DNA from: Protonemura montana
Taxonomy: Eukaryota > Arthropoda > Insecta > Plecoptera > Nemouridae
Direction of reading: 5' to 3'
DNA: 64,000 nt
Assembly (NCBI GenBank): GCA_947568835.1
Contig: OX387609.1
Location: 3,228,001 to 3,292,000, forward strand
Shown piece by piece: positions 33,643 through 43,903 of this stretch. A program made the position numbers and the translations under genes. Position 1 is the first letter of the stretch; every line of letters begins with the position of its first letter. The notes under the pieces were generated by a model. The model searched no databases. It was not told where the DNA came from and saw nothing but the letters and a program-made list of their open reading frames with translations.

Positions 33643-34163
33643 CAGATCGTGGTCCATGAGTTTTCACATATTCTTGAGTAATGAAAGCATACAATATTTA
33701 TCCGTAAATTATGACAGTGTAAAGAAGTTATAAAGTGTCATCTAAAATATATAATAACTAACAAAATTTATGTGTTTCTTGTTTTTTTTTTCAAAAGTAG
33801 TGCATCTGTAACTTCACTGTGACAAATAAGCAAATAAGAGCAACAAGGTCCCAGGTGAGCAGCAAGAAACATTTCTTCATCAGCAATTGTCATTTAAATC
33901 TAAATAATTTCCAGGCTTTTTACACTAATTTACTGATATCTGGAGTAGGAAACTGGTTTTAAAAGGACTGCAACACGTACAAACACGGACATTTCAAAAG
34001 TCCTTCATTTGCTTAGAAGCTTTAGACATTTAAAAACATTTCAACATGATCAGCAGTATTATTGGATAATTATAGATACCTTTAACCGATCAAAAAGCCT
34101 CACAACTCGAACAAAGATTACAAAGATACAAATGAATGTTGGTATAGAATGCCGAGAGTTTGG

Positions 34164-34394
34164 TTATGTTGACAGGACCTGAAAGGAATTTGATCGCTTC
34201 TTTGCACGAAGTGTCCGCGGGAGAGTCAGAGGTTGAGATTTGAATTGACTGATGCGGAATAAGACCTGGGTGGTGCTGCATATTGGTTGGTCGGGTGGTT
34301 CGAGGGTTTCTTTCGAGTTTTGCATGTCTTGGCAACGGAAAGGTCTCAACAACAGCAAGATACACACGAATTTAATAAACCAATTCATTTTCAA
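34164..34394 (-). CDS. Candidate small secreted peptide (76 aa)
   Basis: The frame begins MKMNWFIKFVCILLLL and then RPFRCQD, a convincing signal peptide with a likely cut near CQ. The remainder is short and hydrophilic, and has a basic KKR site before SNSFQVLST. A possible 107-nt intron (donor after CSTTQ, acceptor tttcag) would remove the middle and keep the same last four residues. I recognise no family. No poly(A) signal was found nearby. The frame is short enough to occur by chance, so the call rests on the signal peptide alone. Confidence 0.35.
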   Translation of the reverse strand: MKMNWFIKFVCILLLLRPFRCQDMQNSKETLEPPDQPICSTTQVLFRISQFKSQPLTLPRTLRAKKRSNSFQVLST

Positions 34395-35114
34395 ACATCA
34401 ATGCCAGTAGTGGTTTGCTGTAAATGGTCAAGTTTGCAAGGATGTATTGGTTATTTGTTTAAATTATGCACTTGTGATAAATTAATTCTGAATCGTATTG
34501 ATTCTTTATGACCGAGTCTGATTGAATTAGAGGAATTTCGGAACCTTTTTATTTGGTCAGCATTGTAGAAAGTGTAGAGTCCAAATAATTGCGATTTGCG
34601 AGTGCCTGAAAATATATATGTTCAGTCAGCGTGCGTGGTCACTTACAGGCCAACAAAACGTATACTGAAAGAAAAACACGTTCTGCTGAACCAAGAACAT
34701 ATTGGCCGGGTCGTAGGCACACAATGTTCATCAACTGAGTCTTGCTGAAATTATGTCTTTTAAATCTCATTACATAATGCAGAAACGAGGAAGAAATAAT
34801 ATGTTAATATTATGTGGGTGAGTGAATGTGTGTAGGACGAGGGTGATAAAACAATGCTAATCGAACCTATCGAACCTTTAGAACCCATGTCCTCAAAAAA
34901 ATACATAAGGTTATTTCCACAAATATTCAAATGACAAAAATATTATATTCGCGCCATATCATTCAAATCGAGCTTCAAAACTCTCCTCAGCTGAGCAGCG
35001 CCACCTTGCTAATCTCTCAGCGTTACGAACATACAAGGCGGTGACTATCAACACTTGCAGCTGACACTTTACTTTATCAAACACCCCGTTCTGCTCGCGA
35101 ATATCACCGCTAAA

Positions 35115-35556
35115 ATGGCATCTGTATTATCTACAATTCTTCGCAAATCTCGCAAAAACATCCTGTATTCTGCTGTAAGATTCAAAGATACAAGTAAGCA
35201 AATATATTTCTTAAATTATTGAATATATAAAGAATACTTTTGCACCACATAACCGGGTTCTGGTTCTTCTTTCAGTGATGGCCGACCCTTTTGAGCATTC
35301 CACCGGCATCGAGCAACGAGAACTTTGTGCCAAAATGTCTGGCAACGACAATCCTTTTGACATGCGTGTGATGAAACGTGGTCCTGGCACGCGTGACACT
35401 CCTAACTGCATCCCGTCCGCGTTCGATGTCCGGATGGTGGGATGTATCTGTCATGAAGACGCTGTAGTCGTCAACTGGATGTGGCTACACAAAGGCACCC
35501 CTCGACGCTGCGATTGTGGAAACTGGTTCCAACTGGTGGAGAAGGATCCCGTGTAA
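35115..35556 (+). CDS. COX5B: Cytochrome c oxidase subunit 5B, mitochondrial
   Basis: This nuclear-encoded subunit of respiratory complex IV has exons 35115-35193 and 35276-35556 (GT-AG, phase 1), giving 119 residues. The N-terminus (MASVLSTILRKSRKNILYSA) is Arg/Lys/Ser-rich without acids, a typical mitochondrial presequence. The mature part has DPFEHSTGIEQRELCAKMSG, NPFDMRV, the zinc ligands in VGCICHEDAVVVNWMWLHKG (C83, C85) and RRCDCGNWF (C105, C107), and a short acidic end. The second zinc pair is C-x-C here, whereas vertebrates have C-x-x-C. A poly(A) signal lies at 35679, 123 bases after the stop. Length and motifs leave little doubt. Confidence 0.95.
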
Positions 35557-35678
35557 TTTATTAAAATCAGACGCAGATTCTCTCGATTTAAAAGCTTTTG
35601 CTTCATGTTGAAATTAATGGGGATCGTTGTCATTTTTGTGGCCTTAAATAAGAAGGGTTTGTGATTGTGATGAGAGAA

Positions 35679-35684
35679 AATAAA
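35679..35684 (+). promoter_or_regulatory. Poly(A) signal of COX5B
   Basis: AATAAA lies 123 bases downstream of the stop codon. Confidence 0.65.
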
Positions 35685-35847
35685 AATGCACTTGTAGAAA
35701 TTGACACTCTTTTATTGAAAGTTGGTAATGCATGCCTTTGTTTTGGACATTGTCAAAAAGTTAGTGTACACTACGAATTGCTTACTCTTGAAGATTTTGC
35801 CTTTCATATCCACAAATTCCTACAAATTTCTATGAAAACGTTCTAAG

Positions 35848-36207
35848 TTGTCAAGAGAAAAATTACCAATGCTCACAATAGGTGCAGTATTTGCAATGTT
35901 TTGGTTCCCTATTTATAGTGTCTTTTGTCTGATGTTAGAAAACATAGTAGCATCTTCATGTGTAGATCATGACAATAAGAAAGAAAAAACAAGGTATGGG
36001 CATCTATTGAAAGCAGAAAAAATTATGACAAAATACGACATTAAAAATCCCAACGTCACTGGTTATAAATTCTATAATAAAGCAGTAGCTATTTGCAATA
36101 TTAAACCAACAACTGTGAATGTATCATATTGTAAGATTACTGTAAAAAAATTTCTGGTTCTAAATGCATTTTATACATTAGACGAATTTTTGTCTTGTAC
36201 AATGTGA
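35848..36207 (+). pseudogene. Possible non-LTR retrotransposon 3' remnant
   Basis: The last part of this 119-codon frame reads KFYNKAVAICNIKPTTVN, then VKKFLVLNAFYTLDEFL. It resembles the extreme C-terminus of LINE reverse transcriptases (FYN-LP-IK..FK..L...FY). It is followed by simple TA and ATT repeats (36216-36320). The upstream part is not recognisable. This is a short decayed fragment and the call is weak. Confidence 0.4.
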
Positions 36208-36595
36208 ATTGTGAATTGTATTGTATATATATATATATCGACATGTCTCATGCCAAAAGCGGCCAATTGTGATTAATAAACAATTATTATTATTATTATT
36301 ATTAATTATTATTATTATAAGTTATGAATAAATTCGCAAACATGTGGAAAGAGGTGTCCCCTTATGTCTAGCAAAAATAGGACCATGATGACAAGAGTTT
36401 CTGGAATTTACAGATCCTGTCGAGGATATTGTTGACTGGAAAGGTTATTCCAAGCATTTGATCACATTTTTATATAGATAGCTTTGAAGCTTTATAGCAA
36501 TTCTTATGAAAAACACTGTGCTTTTTGAGTTTGTTGATATCTTACTATCAAAATGCTTGCAGTTTAGTAATTGGTCACTATATCATCTACTGCAG

Positions 36596-36673
36596 TCATC
36601 GTTCCTAGCACGGCACCCCGCCGTACGGCAACAAAGCACGGGCTGCCTAACCATCAAGGCATCAACGTGACAG
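36596..36673 (+). other. Orphan exon-like island, 78 nt
   Basis: A GC-rich block in AT-rich sequence is bounded by an acceptor-like ctactgcag and a donor-like cag|gtgcgag. In one frame it is open (IVPSTAPRRTATKHGLPNHQ, then GINVT), with phase 1 at both ends. No partner exon was found, so it may be a relic. Confidence 0.25.
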
Positions 36674-36927
36674 GTGCGAGTTTGGGAATAAGTCTTTCTT
36701 TCAGACACATCGTTGTTTTTTTTAAAAACGCTTTTGTAACAGATTTCTCAATATCTAGGCACTACTAGTTTTCTATTCACTAATTCAACGACGTACTAAT
36801 ATGATAATATCTTTGCAAACTACAGATTGTGACAACAATTCTTCATTCAGTGATAGTCTTTTACAAGGGGTGGTGATAAATTGACAATCCATAATCTTTT
36901 ACCAGCAAAAAATGGACACAAAGAAAA

Positions 36928-38172
36928 CTATTTAGCACTGAGTAACAGCACAGAGTAAGTAGCCACCGTGGCGGACAAGCTCAACAGCAAGGTCATGTCA
37001 AGGTCAAAGATGTCACACGCGTGGAACCTGAGTTTATTGCTAACCAACTGGTCGTAGAACAGCTCCAACTGTTCCTCGACTTCTGGTTCTACAGCCTCGA
37101 CGTTCAGCATGCACTTCTGAACAAAAAGTGCAGTCTTGCTCGCTTCCAGCACTGTTAAATGACAGGTGACAGCAATGACCGTTATCACGATTACGTTAAA
37201 AAGGACAGAAAATACACGAGAGCATACTTGCAAATAGAGCTGCAAAGAGGCACTAGCTATGGCCAAATGCAAGTAGCTAGTAATAGCAATAAGTAGAAAA
37301 GTGATATTAAATAGAATTGACAGACCAAAGTTGTTGTTTATTATTTCGGAAATCAGATGGAGTTCAATGAAAGAGTGACGCAGTGTTTTCAAACGTAGTT
37401 TGATGTCTTCCGAAGATCTTGTAGTCGTACCGAGTTGGTTGGTGTTCTTGTGGTTCTTGCGGCCGATGTACGATATCTGCAGCTGCATTGCAGGATGGTG
37501 CTTGTCAAACTTGCTGCGAAATTGCGTTCCGACAATTGCAGTCGACGGTTCACCGTTGCATATCGAAATCAGCTCGTAGTTTATTTGCGCGTAAGTGGTT
37601 TTCATGAGGCGTACAATGTTGACGAGTTGAAAAACTGTTAAATAAACTACAAAAACTTGCAAATTGATAACAATTTTCATTAAAATTTTACCTGGTGTCA
37701 AAACGTAATTGAATATAATCATTCCAAAATAAGTAAAAAAGAAAATGGCTAGCTCAACACAGACAAAAATTTTGATCGCTTTATCTTTGTTCGACTTTTT
37801 TTCAAGACTTCGAGTCAACAGCTTGTCTAAGGCTACGAATTTGTCCAATAGAATCTTGAAGTCGTCTTTGGTAGCCGTTACGGAGCGCAACAATGAAGAA
37901 ATGGCACCGAATCCAGAAATAATCGCTTGGGACGCTTGAGGTGCGAGTATGGACAACGCAATGGTACGTTCATTCATGATATTGTGCAGGTAGTAAATCG
38001 AGTAGAAGATTCCAGATATGTAGAAGAGCGCCCAGATGAAACTGTACAACGAGGATAGCTTTGTTTGTACCAGATAATGGTTGAAAGGAGCGATACCTGT
38101 GATGCGACAGATTACCAGGAATGGTAGCGCAGAATCGACCAGGCTGTCAGCGAAATTTTCATTTGAGTGCAT
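36928..38172 (-). CDS. Gustatory receptor-like protein 1
   Basis: This is a seven-transmembrane chemoreceptor of the insect gustatory receptor type, a ligand-gated ion channel of sensory neurons. The frame is open to 38247, but the start at 38172 (MHSNENFADSLVDSALPFLV, 414 aa) aligns with the starts of receptors 2 and 3. Family signs are an N-terminal ICRITGIAPFN (the FRxxGxxPF block), long hydrophobic segments, a conserved cysteine-bearing RFHACDIFDLDMTLLLS before the last segment, and the C-terminal TY motif (TYSVLLLSAK). The gene has no intron, although family members usually have a phase-0 intron before the last segment. It is the most diverged of the tandem set of three. The ligand is unknown. 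Confidence 0.82.
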   Translation of the reverse strand: MHSNENFADSLVDSALPFLVICRITGIAPFNHYLVQTKLSSLYSFIWALFYISGIFYSIYYLHNIMNERTIALSILAPQASQAIISGFGAISSLLRSVTATKDDFKILLDKFVALDKLLTRSLEKKSNKDKAIKIFVCVELAIFFFTYFGMIIFNYVLTPGKILMKIVINLQVFVVYLTVFQLVNIVRLMKTTYAQINYELISICNGEPSTAIVGTQFRSKFDKHHPAMQLQISYIGRKNHKNTNQLGTTTRSSEDIKLRLKTLRHSFIELHLISEIINNNFGLSILFNITFLLIAITSYLHLAIASASLQLYLQVCSRVFSVLFNVIVITVIAVTCHLTVLEASKTALFVQKCMLNVEAVEPEVEEQLELFYDQLVSNKLRFHACDIFDLDMTLLLSLSATVATYSVLLLSAK

Positions 38173-39165
38173 TTTTGTGGCGATCTCGAGTAATCTTTTT
38201 CTTGTAAAGTTTCCTTTTAGTAAGAAACTGCTGCGATTGGCACACAAAAATGGTATGGTTTGGACTGAATATTTAATTTCACTGGTTTCTTTTTATATAA
38301 ACAAATTGGAATTTTTCACGAAGAAAAGTAATAATAATACATACATTTATGATTTTAATAAATAAAAAATTGAGCAAGTAAGACATTGAGTCGAGTCACG
38401 ACTTGGTGATATATTTGTTGATATAACAAAAATATGATTCCAGATATTAAAGAATAATTGGGACATTTTTCTGGGAAATCAGGAAGCGTGCAATTGAAAT
38501 CGAACTAGCACAGTAATTTGTTGATTTTTCTTTGAAAACAGTGAATGAATAATATAGGAATTACACTTTTCAAACCTCCTGAGAAGTTGGTATCTATTGG
38601 AATAATTTGTAATATACAAGATATTTGGAAAATATACCGCAATTTTTTTAAGTGGCACGAAATTATTATTTATTTATTGCTTTGAAAATGTTCAAAAAAT
38701 AACTTTTTTCCAACACATTGTCAGGCTAAAATAACTCGATATTATTGAGGGGTGGCTGAACAATGTGTAGCCAAAAATTTAACTGCAGGTTAAGATAAAA
38801 ATACAAGTATCTGATTGAATTTGACATGACCAAGATCTCACTCATAACAGGCAGTTTTCATTTCAACTGAAAATTATAAAAAAAACAACCATGTTCAAAA
38901 CTGTTAATTAGTATTTCAGAATTATTTATTTTTATTACTAAGATAGAAGTTACTTAGGAGCTCAAAACTAGCTCACTTCCGTTTCAGAGTTCAGAGGCCA
39001 TTCCCCATTTACTCTCAATATTTTTTACGTTTTTAATTTACTCACTAGCACTTATTTAGCAACAGAAAAAACATCAGATCTTTTTTAACGAAAAACATAG
39101 AAATTAAAACATCAAATCACAATTTATTTTTGTTAATTTTTCTAATTACAGCTTTTACAACAAAC

Positions 39166-40356
39166 CTACTGACCACTAATGAGTACAAGAATGTAGGTGG
39201 TAACAGTAGCTGCTACGCTCAACAACAAAGTAGCATTGACTTCAAAAATACCACAAGCACGAAAAGTCAAACGATAACCGTTTATCTGTTGCAGAAATTC
39301 GGTCATCTCTTTCTTGAACTCGACGTTCAGATTCAAATATTCGAACAGCAAAACTTTTTGCACCAAGAGTGAGGTTTTGTTTGCTTCATTAGTTGCTAGT
39401 TCGCAGGAAATCGTCATTGCCAAAAGAGACAGACAGTTCACGAACAACAGGAGTAAAAGAAGAATGAAGAAAATCTTATTTCCTGACAGAAACGAACCTG
39501 AAGATAAATCTTTGATGGCGTTATAAAAAACAGTCGCCAGCGTGGCTAAAATATAAAGGGTCGCTGCCAAATTTTGGAAACCAAATGCGTAACAGATTTT
39601 TGTATGAAGTTTATGTAATTTAAAATGTACTTTTCTCAGACTTACAATACTTTCTCGACTCATTTCTGTTGATTTATCAGAAATTATCGATGCTTTTCTA
39701 ATATAATTATCTTTGATGTCGATATTCGAGAGGTTATCATTTGATTGTGGCTCAAATTTGGTTAAACCACGTATAAAACTGTTCATATTTTTGTATCTTG
39801 TAAATAACAGGTAAATCAAATTAGAAAACAGAACAACTGAAATTGCTGATGTGTAATAGATGATGTAAAGTGTAAAAGCCGCCCAAACGGATAGAGAATT
39901 TGGTGCAATACGGTCTAAGATAGCAATGCAAATAACTACTATTAAAAGTACAAATACTTCCTTGCACAAAAACAAATAAATCTTTCTGTACTTTTCCGGG
40001 TCTAATTTCAACATAACGTCAACTTCCACAAATTTTTTTAGAATTTTTGCATATTCCTGTTTCATTAGCATAGGTACAGTAATAGAGGTTAATCCACTTA
40101 TTCCTGTCACAAGTGAATGTAGAATAACCATGGTCTGTTCTCTTATGGGTAGCGACACATCATTGTTACTTAAACCAAGCCAGACGCCGTAAAGAACAAC
40201 TTTGTGTGCAGTTAGAATTGCAAGACCGTAAAAAGTCCAGGTCCACGAGGTTTTGAAGTTCCTGTCAAATGGAGCCATACCAAAGAGGCGGCAAAAGTAG
40301 AACAAAGGCGACACCGCGTTACGGAGTTTTGACTCATAATATTCCTGGGTTTGCAT
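39166..40356 (-). CDS. Gustatory receptor-like protein 2
   Basis: This is a 396-residue receptor if it starts at MQTQEYYESKLRNAVSPLFY, chosen because receptor 3 starts at the equivalent MKSQEYFESKLRKAVAPMFY. An upstream in-frame ATG at 40428 adds 24 residues. It carries FCRLFGMAPFDRNFK, seven hydrophobic stretches, GYRLTFRACGIFEVNATLLL before the last one, and TYILVLISGQ at the end, where the Q of the TYhhhhhQ motif is displaced. It is intronless. It is close in sequence to receptor 3, so a recent tandem duplication is likely. Confidence 0.84.
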   Translation of the reverse strand: MQTQEYYESKLRNAVSPLFYFCRLFGMAPFDRNFKTSWTWTFYGLAILTAHKVVLYGVWLGLSNNDVSLPIREQTMVILHSLVTGISGLTSITVPMLMKQEYAKILKKFVEVDVMLKLDPEKYRKIYLFLCKEVFVLLIVVICIAILDRIAPNSLSVWAAFTLYIIYYTSAISVVLFSNLIYLLFTRYKNMNSFIRGLTKFEPQSNDNLSNIDIKDNYIRKASIISDKSTEMSRESIVSLRKVHFKLHKLHTKICYAFGFQNLAATLYILATLATVFYNAIKDLSSGSFLSGNKIFFILLLLLLFVNCLSLLAMTISCELATNEANKTSLLVQKVLLFEYLNLNVEFKKEMTEFLQQINGYRLTFRACGIFEVNATLLLSVAATVTTYILVLISGQ

Positions 40357-40428
40357 TTTTTTCAAAATACAAAATACAAAATATATCGATTGTGTTACGT
40401 TTATCTTGAAATTATTTTGCGCTTGCAC

Positions 40429-41107
40429 ACAAAAAAGTTACAGTGAATTATTAGTTTCATAGTTTTTGAAATAACAAATATTGAACGTGGCACTCTGTTA
40501 TGCAGAACTATGTGAACAAAAATGTTAAACTTCAGAGTGATGTAGTGAAGTTAAGAAGCTTGCAAACTTATTGACTAAACTTCATGTGTACTTCAACGTT
40601 TTTTTTTTCAGCAATCGATCGACCACGGCAGAATGAAATCGCGAAAGTTCTCAAAAAAATTAAGATATTTTGCAAACTGCGAGTATTTTAAGTGAAACAC
40701 TACTATTGTCTGACGTAAAATAAAACCTACTACCTAATATTCTTGTGGCGATACAACGAAGTGGCCCACCTTGTCATGTGGACATGAGTTTGATGAGTAG
40801 GTAAATATGTTGACAAGTAAAGCAAATATTTGAATGTTTTAAAAATGATTTCCATTGTTTGTGGTGTATTCATCATTGTTGTTAAGACATGCTTTTAGAG
40901 TTGAGTACTTGGTGTTATTCTCGGACAAGACAATTTTGACATGTGTAAAGCTACATAATGTGGAACCGATAATCAATTAAATTTGTTGTCTTTGTCAATG
41001 TGCATTGAGTTGAATTAAATGAGTTTGTTTCACGTCATGAGTAATTGGTGGTGACAAATTCAACCCGCTAGAGAAACTCGGCATCTCCATTAACCTTATT
41101 GATTTGT
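40429..41107. other. Spacer between receptor genes
   Basis: AT-rich sequence between receptor 2 and a repeat fragment. It holds the promoter of receptor 2. I saw nothing else in it. Confidence 0.5.
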
Positions 41108-41345
41108 GGTGTTTAACGACGCACTGCTTTGACAACTGGCTCTGTGGCACTGGTCTAACGGCGTCGGTGAATGAGTGGATGATGATGAGGATTATGATGA
41201 ATCTAACATAGCCTAGAAGGAAGGAGAGGAAAACCGGTGCCAGAACGTAGCCTACTTCTTTCGAAGAGCAACAAGGCGATCACCGACTTAACGTCCCGGT
41301 GTTTTAACACACCAAACCGTTCGTTTCATTGATTAACCTAAGCTT
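41108..41345 (-). repeat. 5S-derived element without tandem units
   Basis: The sequence gtgtttaacgacgcactgct, ggcgtcggtgaatgagtgga, gcctagaaggaaggag and gcgatcaccgacttaacg matches the tail, body and a vestige of the 5S-like head, in minus orientation. A further fragment (gggcgtcgttaaacacaa) lies at 41538. Confidence 0.7.
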
Positions 41346-42703
41346 CAATAGAAGATGCACTTACAAAACTTATGGGCGTCCGTAATGACGGCCGGATTCG
41401 CGGTAAATGACTTGTAATGTAATTATAAAGTAAATCAGTAATAAATATACTTATTTCTAAGACAGAGTGGGCTTCAATAACTTACTATAAGTAGAGGCTC
41501 TGCCCCTGCGCCAACAATAGCGGCAAACCAGCCAGAGGGCGTCGTTAAACACAATATATGAATCAAACAATCTTAAGGCCCTAGATCAGCCCCTAGACAA
41601 TCTCCCATAGCAGACCTATTTTTTGAACGTTTTTGTGACTAAACCATATGAGATGGCCACACATGGTGAAAAGAAAGTTGTTGATAAAGGATTGAGGAAG
41701 GTCTGTAGCATGATCGATTTTGGAGTTTTTCAAACACCAGGTTGTCTCTTGGGTCCCTCGATTCATATGGGACATGGTGGGAGTCGACATCGAGTATCAA
41801 AATGGTACCTTTTTAAATTGGAAACCACGGTCTAACCATACATTAGTTTCACACTGACTTTCTGTTTGACTGGACAGGGTTTTAAAATGTTCTTAATAAC
41901 TTTAACATTAGTAACTTTTCTTAACTTTAGTAGGTATAAGCGCCCTGGCCTACTCAGAGAAGGACAAACAACCTTAACTTTTGTAGGTAATTAAGTATGG
42001 ATGTGCCTGTAAAATATTACATTGAAATTACCCACGTATGTTTTTACTATGATTTGTCTCCATGCACATAAATGTGTCCAATCATGTATCAATGGTGTTT
42101 TCTGTGAAAAAAATGGAAATAAATGACCAATTACAATAATAATAAACCGTTTTAAATATGAAATTACTAGGAAATAAGCGAATTATTATGGAAGATCTTG
42201 GAGTTTATTGGAGGTTATGTTTAAATTGGGGAGCCATATCTAGGAAATGTGCAATTGATATGTCGGGTGCTAGCTACCCACTCATATATCCGGGAAAACT
42301 GATGGGATAGCAAGCAAGATATGGGATAAGATGTTGTTGAAGAGATAAGAAAACACAATGTTTTTTAGATTTATTTAAAAGCCAAATAGAATACAGAAAT
42401 TAGGAAGATATTAAGCTTTCCGTACAAGTTGCGTATCAGTTGCGTATCAGTGAAAACAATCAAAATTAGAAATAAAACCGTGGAAAAGAGCCAAATAGAA
42501 TCAATATCTTACACCTAAATTATTAAATAGTTTCATCTTCACATAAATACAACAACCGCACACTTACTTACAGAAAAATCACAAAAATATTAGTGATAGT
42601 TCACAAGAGTCAGATACAAGTTTAGTTGCGACCGGCAAGGAACTTGCCAGAACTTGAGGAGCCAGAACTTGTGTAAACATGATTAAAGAAAACAAAGTCT
42701 ACC
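41346..42703. other. Spacer downstream of receptor 3
   Basis: The sequence is AT-rich. It contains only the small element fragment near 41538 and no gene that I can support. Confidence 0.5.
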
Positions 42704-43903
42704 TTATTTAGGACTCAGTAGCACAACAATGTAAGTAGTGACAGTAGCGGCAACGCTTAACAACAAAGAAGCATTAATTTCAAAAACTCCACACGCACGA
42801 AACGCAAATCGGTAGCCGGCAAGTTGTTGGGAAAAGTTACGAATCTCGTGAGTGGATATATCTCCGTTGGGATTCGAATATTTAAAAATTAACCCTTTTT
42901 GCACCAAAAGAGTAGTTTTGTTTGCCTCATTGGTGGCTAGTTCACAAGTTATTGTGATTGCTGCAAGGCAAAGACAGTTGACGCTGACCAAGCAGATTAA
43001 AGTTGACATATAAAAAATCTTTTCGGAAAGTACAGTGTCCGAAACGACTCCTTTTATCACCAGAACCAATGTGGAAGCTAAAGTTACTAGAATGTAAAGT
43101 GTAACGATCAAATTTTGAATTCCGAATGCATTGCTGATCATAATGTGCAGTTCATGCAAAGTGAAATGAGCCTTACTCAAGCTTAAAATTGTGCATCGAT
43201 TGACTTGCTTTACGTTATTACAACTTGAATTCAGGGTAAAAAGTGCATTTCTAAAATTATTATCCAATTTAGAGCTGACGTCGTCAGAATCTGGTTCAAA
43301 TTCTGGAAAATAACTTTGAAGAAGATTGTTTAATTTCTGGAATCGTGTAAACAAGAAAAATACTAAATTTGAAAAGACAATAGCTGTTACGGTAAATGAG
43401 TAATAGACTATGCACGTTATAAAATCGGTCCAGTGAAAGTTAGAATCTTCCCAAAAACGGTCTAAACCTATGATACAAACAATAATTGCTACTACGATCG
43501 CCACCTCTTTGCACAAACACAAGTACATTCGATCATAATTTTCCGGGTCGAATTTCAGTAGCCTGTCTACTTCCACAAACTTTTTGAATATTGTTTTATA
43601 ATCCTTTTTCATAATCATAGGCAATGTTATCAATATTATTCCACCGAATCCCGTGACTAGAGCGTGCAGAACAGACGTGGTCATATCTCTCTGAAATGGG
43701 TCTTCTTTGGTCGTCAATAATTCATACCAGAGCTTGAACAGTATGTACATCTCTCCCGTTATTAGCACACTCCCATAAAGACTCCACAGTCTTGAGGTTT
43801 GGAATTTCCGGTCAAATGGAGTAGCCCCAAAAATTCTCCCAAAATAGAACATGGGTGCCACAGCTTTTCGTAGTTTTGACTCGAAATATTCCTGGCTTTT
43901 CAT
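42704..43903 (-). CDS. Gustatory receptor-like protein 3
   Basis: This 399-residue intronless receptor begins MKSQEYFESKLRKAVAPMFY. It has FGRIFGATPFDRKFQ near the N-terminus, a long central loop with EFEPDSDDVSSK, a conserved ITCELATNEANKTTLLVQK in the intracellular loop (receptor 2 has ISCELATNEANKTSLLVQK), GYRFAFRACGVFEINASLLL, and the end TYIVVLLSPK. It shares architecture and orientation with receptors 1 and 2. The frame is intact, so the gene is probably functional. Expression in taste organs is expected from the family but is not shown here. Confidence 0.84.
   Translation of the reverse strand: MKSQEYFESKLRKAVAPMFYFGRIFGATPFDRKFQTSRLWSLYGSVLITGEMYILFKLWYELLTTKEDPFQRDMTTSVLHALVTGFGGIILITLPMIMKKDYKTIFKKFVEVDRLLKFDPENYDRMYLCLCKEVAIVVAIIVCIIGLDRFWEDSNFHWTDFITCIVYYSFTVTAIVFSNLVFFLFTRFQKLNNLLQSYFPEFEPDSDDVSSKLDNNFRNALFTLNSSCNNVKQVNRCTILSLSKAHFTLHELHIMISNAFGIQNLIVTLYILVTLASTLVLVIKGVVSDTVLSEKIFYMSTLICLVSVNCLCLAAITITCELATNEANKTTLLVQKGLIFKYSNPNGDISTHEIRNFSQQLAGYRFAFRACGVFEINASLLLSVAATVTTYIVVLLSPK

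Noticed and set aside
33224-33733. Alternative frame of Leu/Lys/Arg repeats over the Thr-rich gene, and its antisense Ser/Arg frame
   Set aside because: Shadow frames of the ACN triplet repeats; the Thr frame carries the signal peptide and conserved domain.
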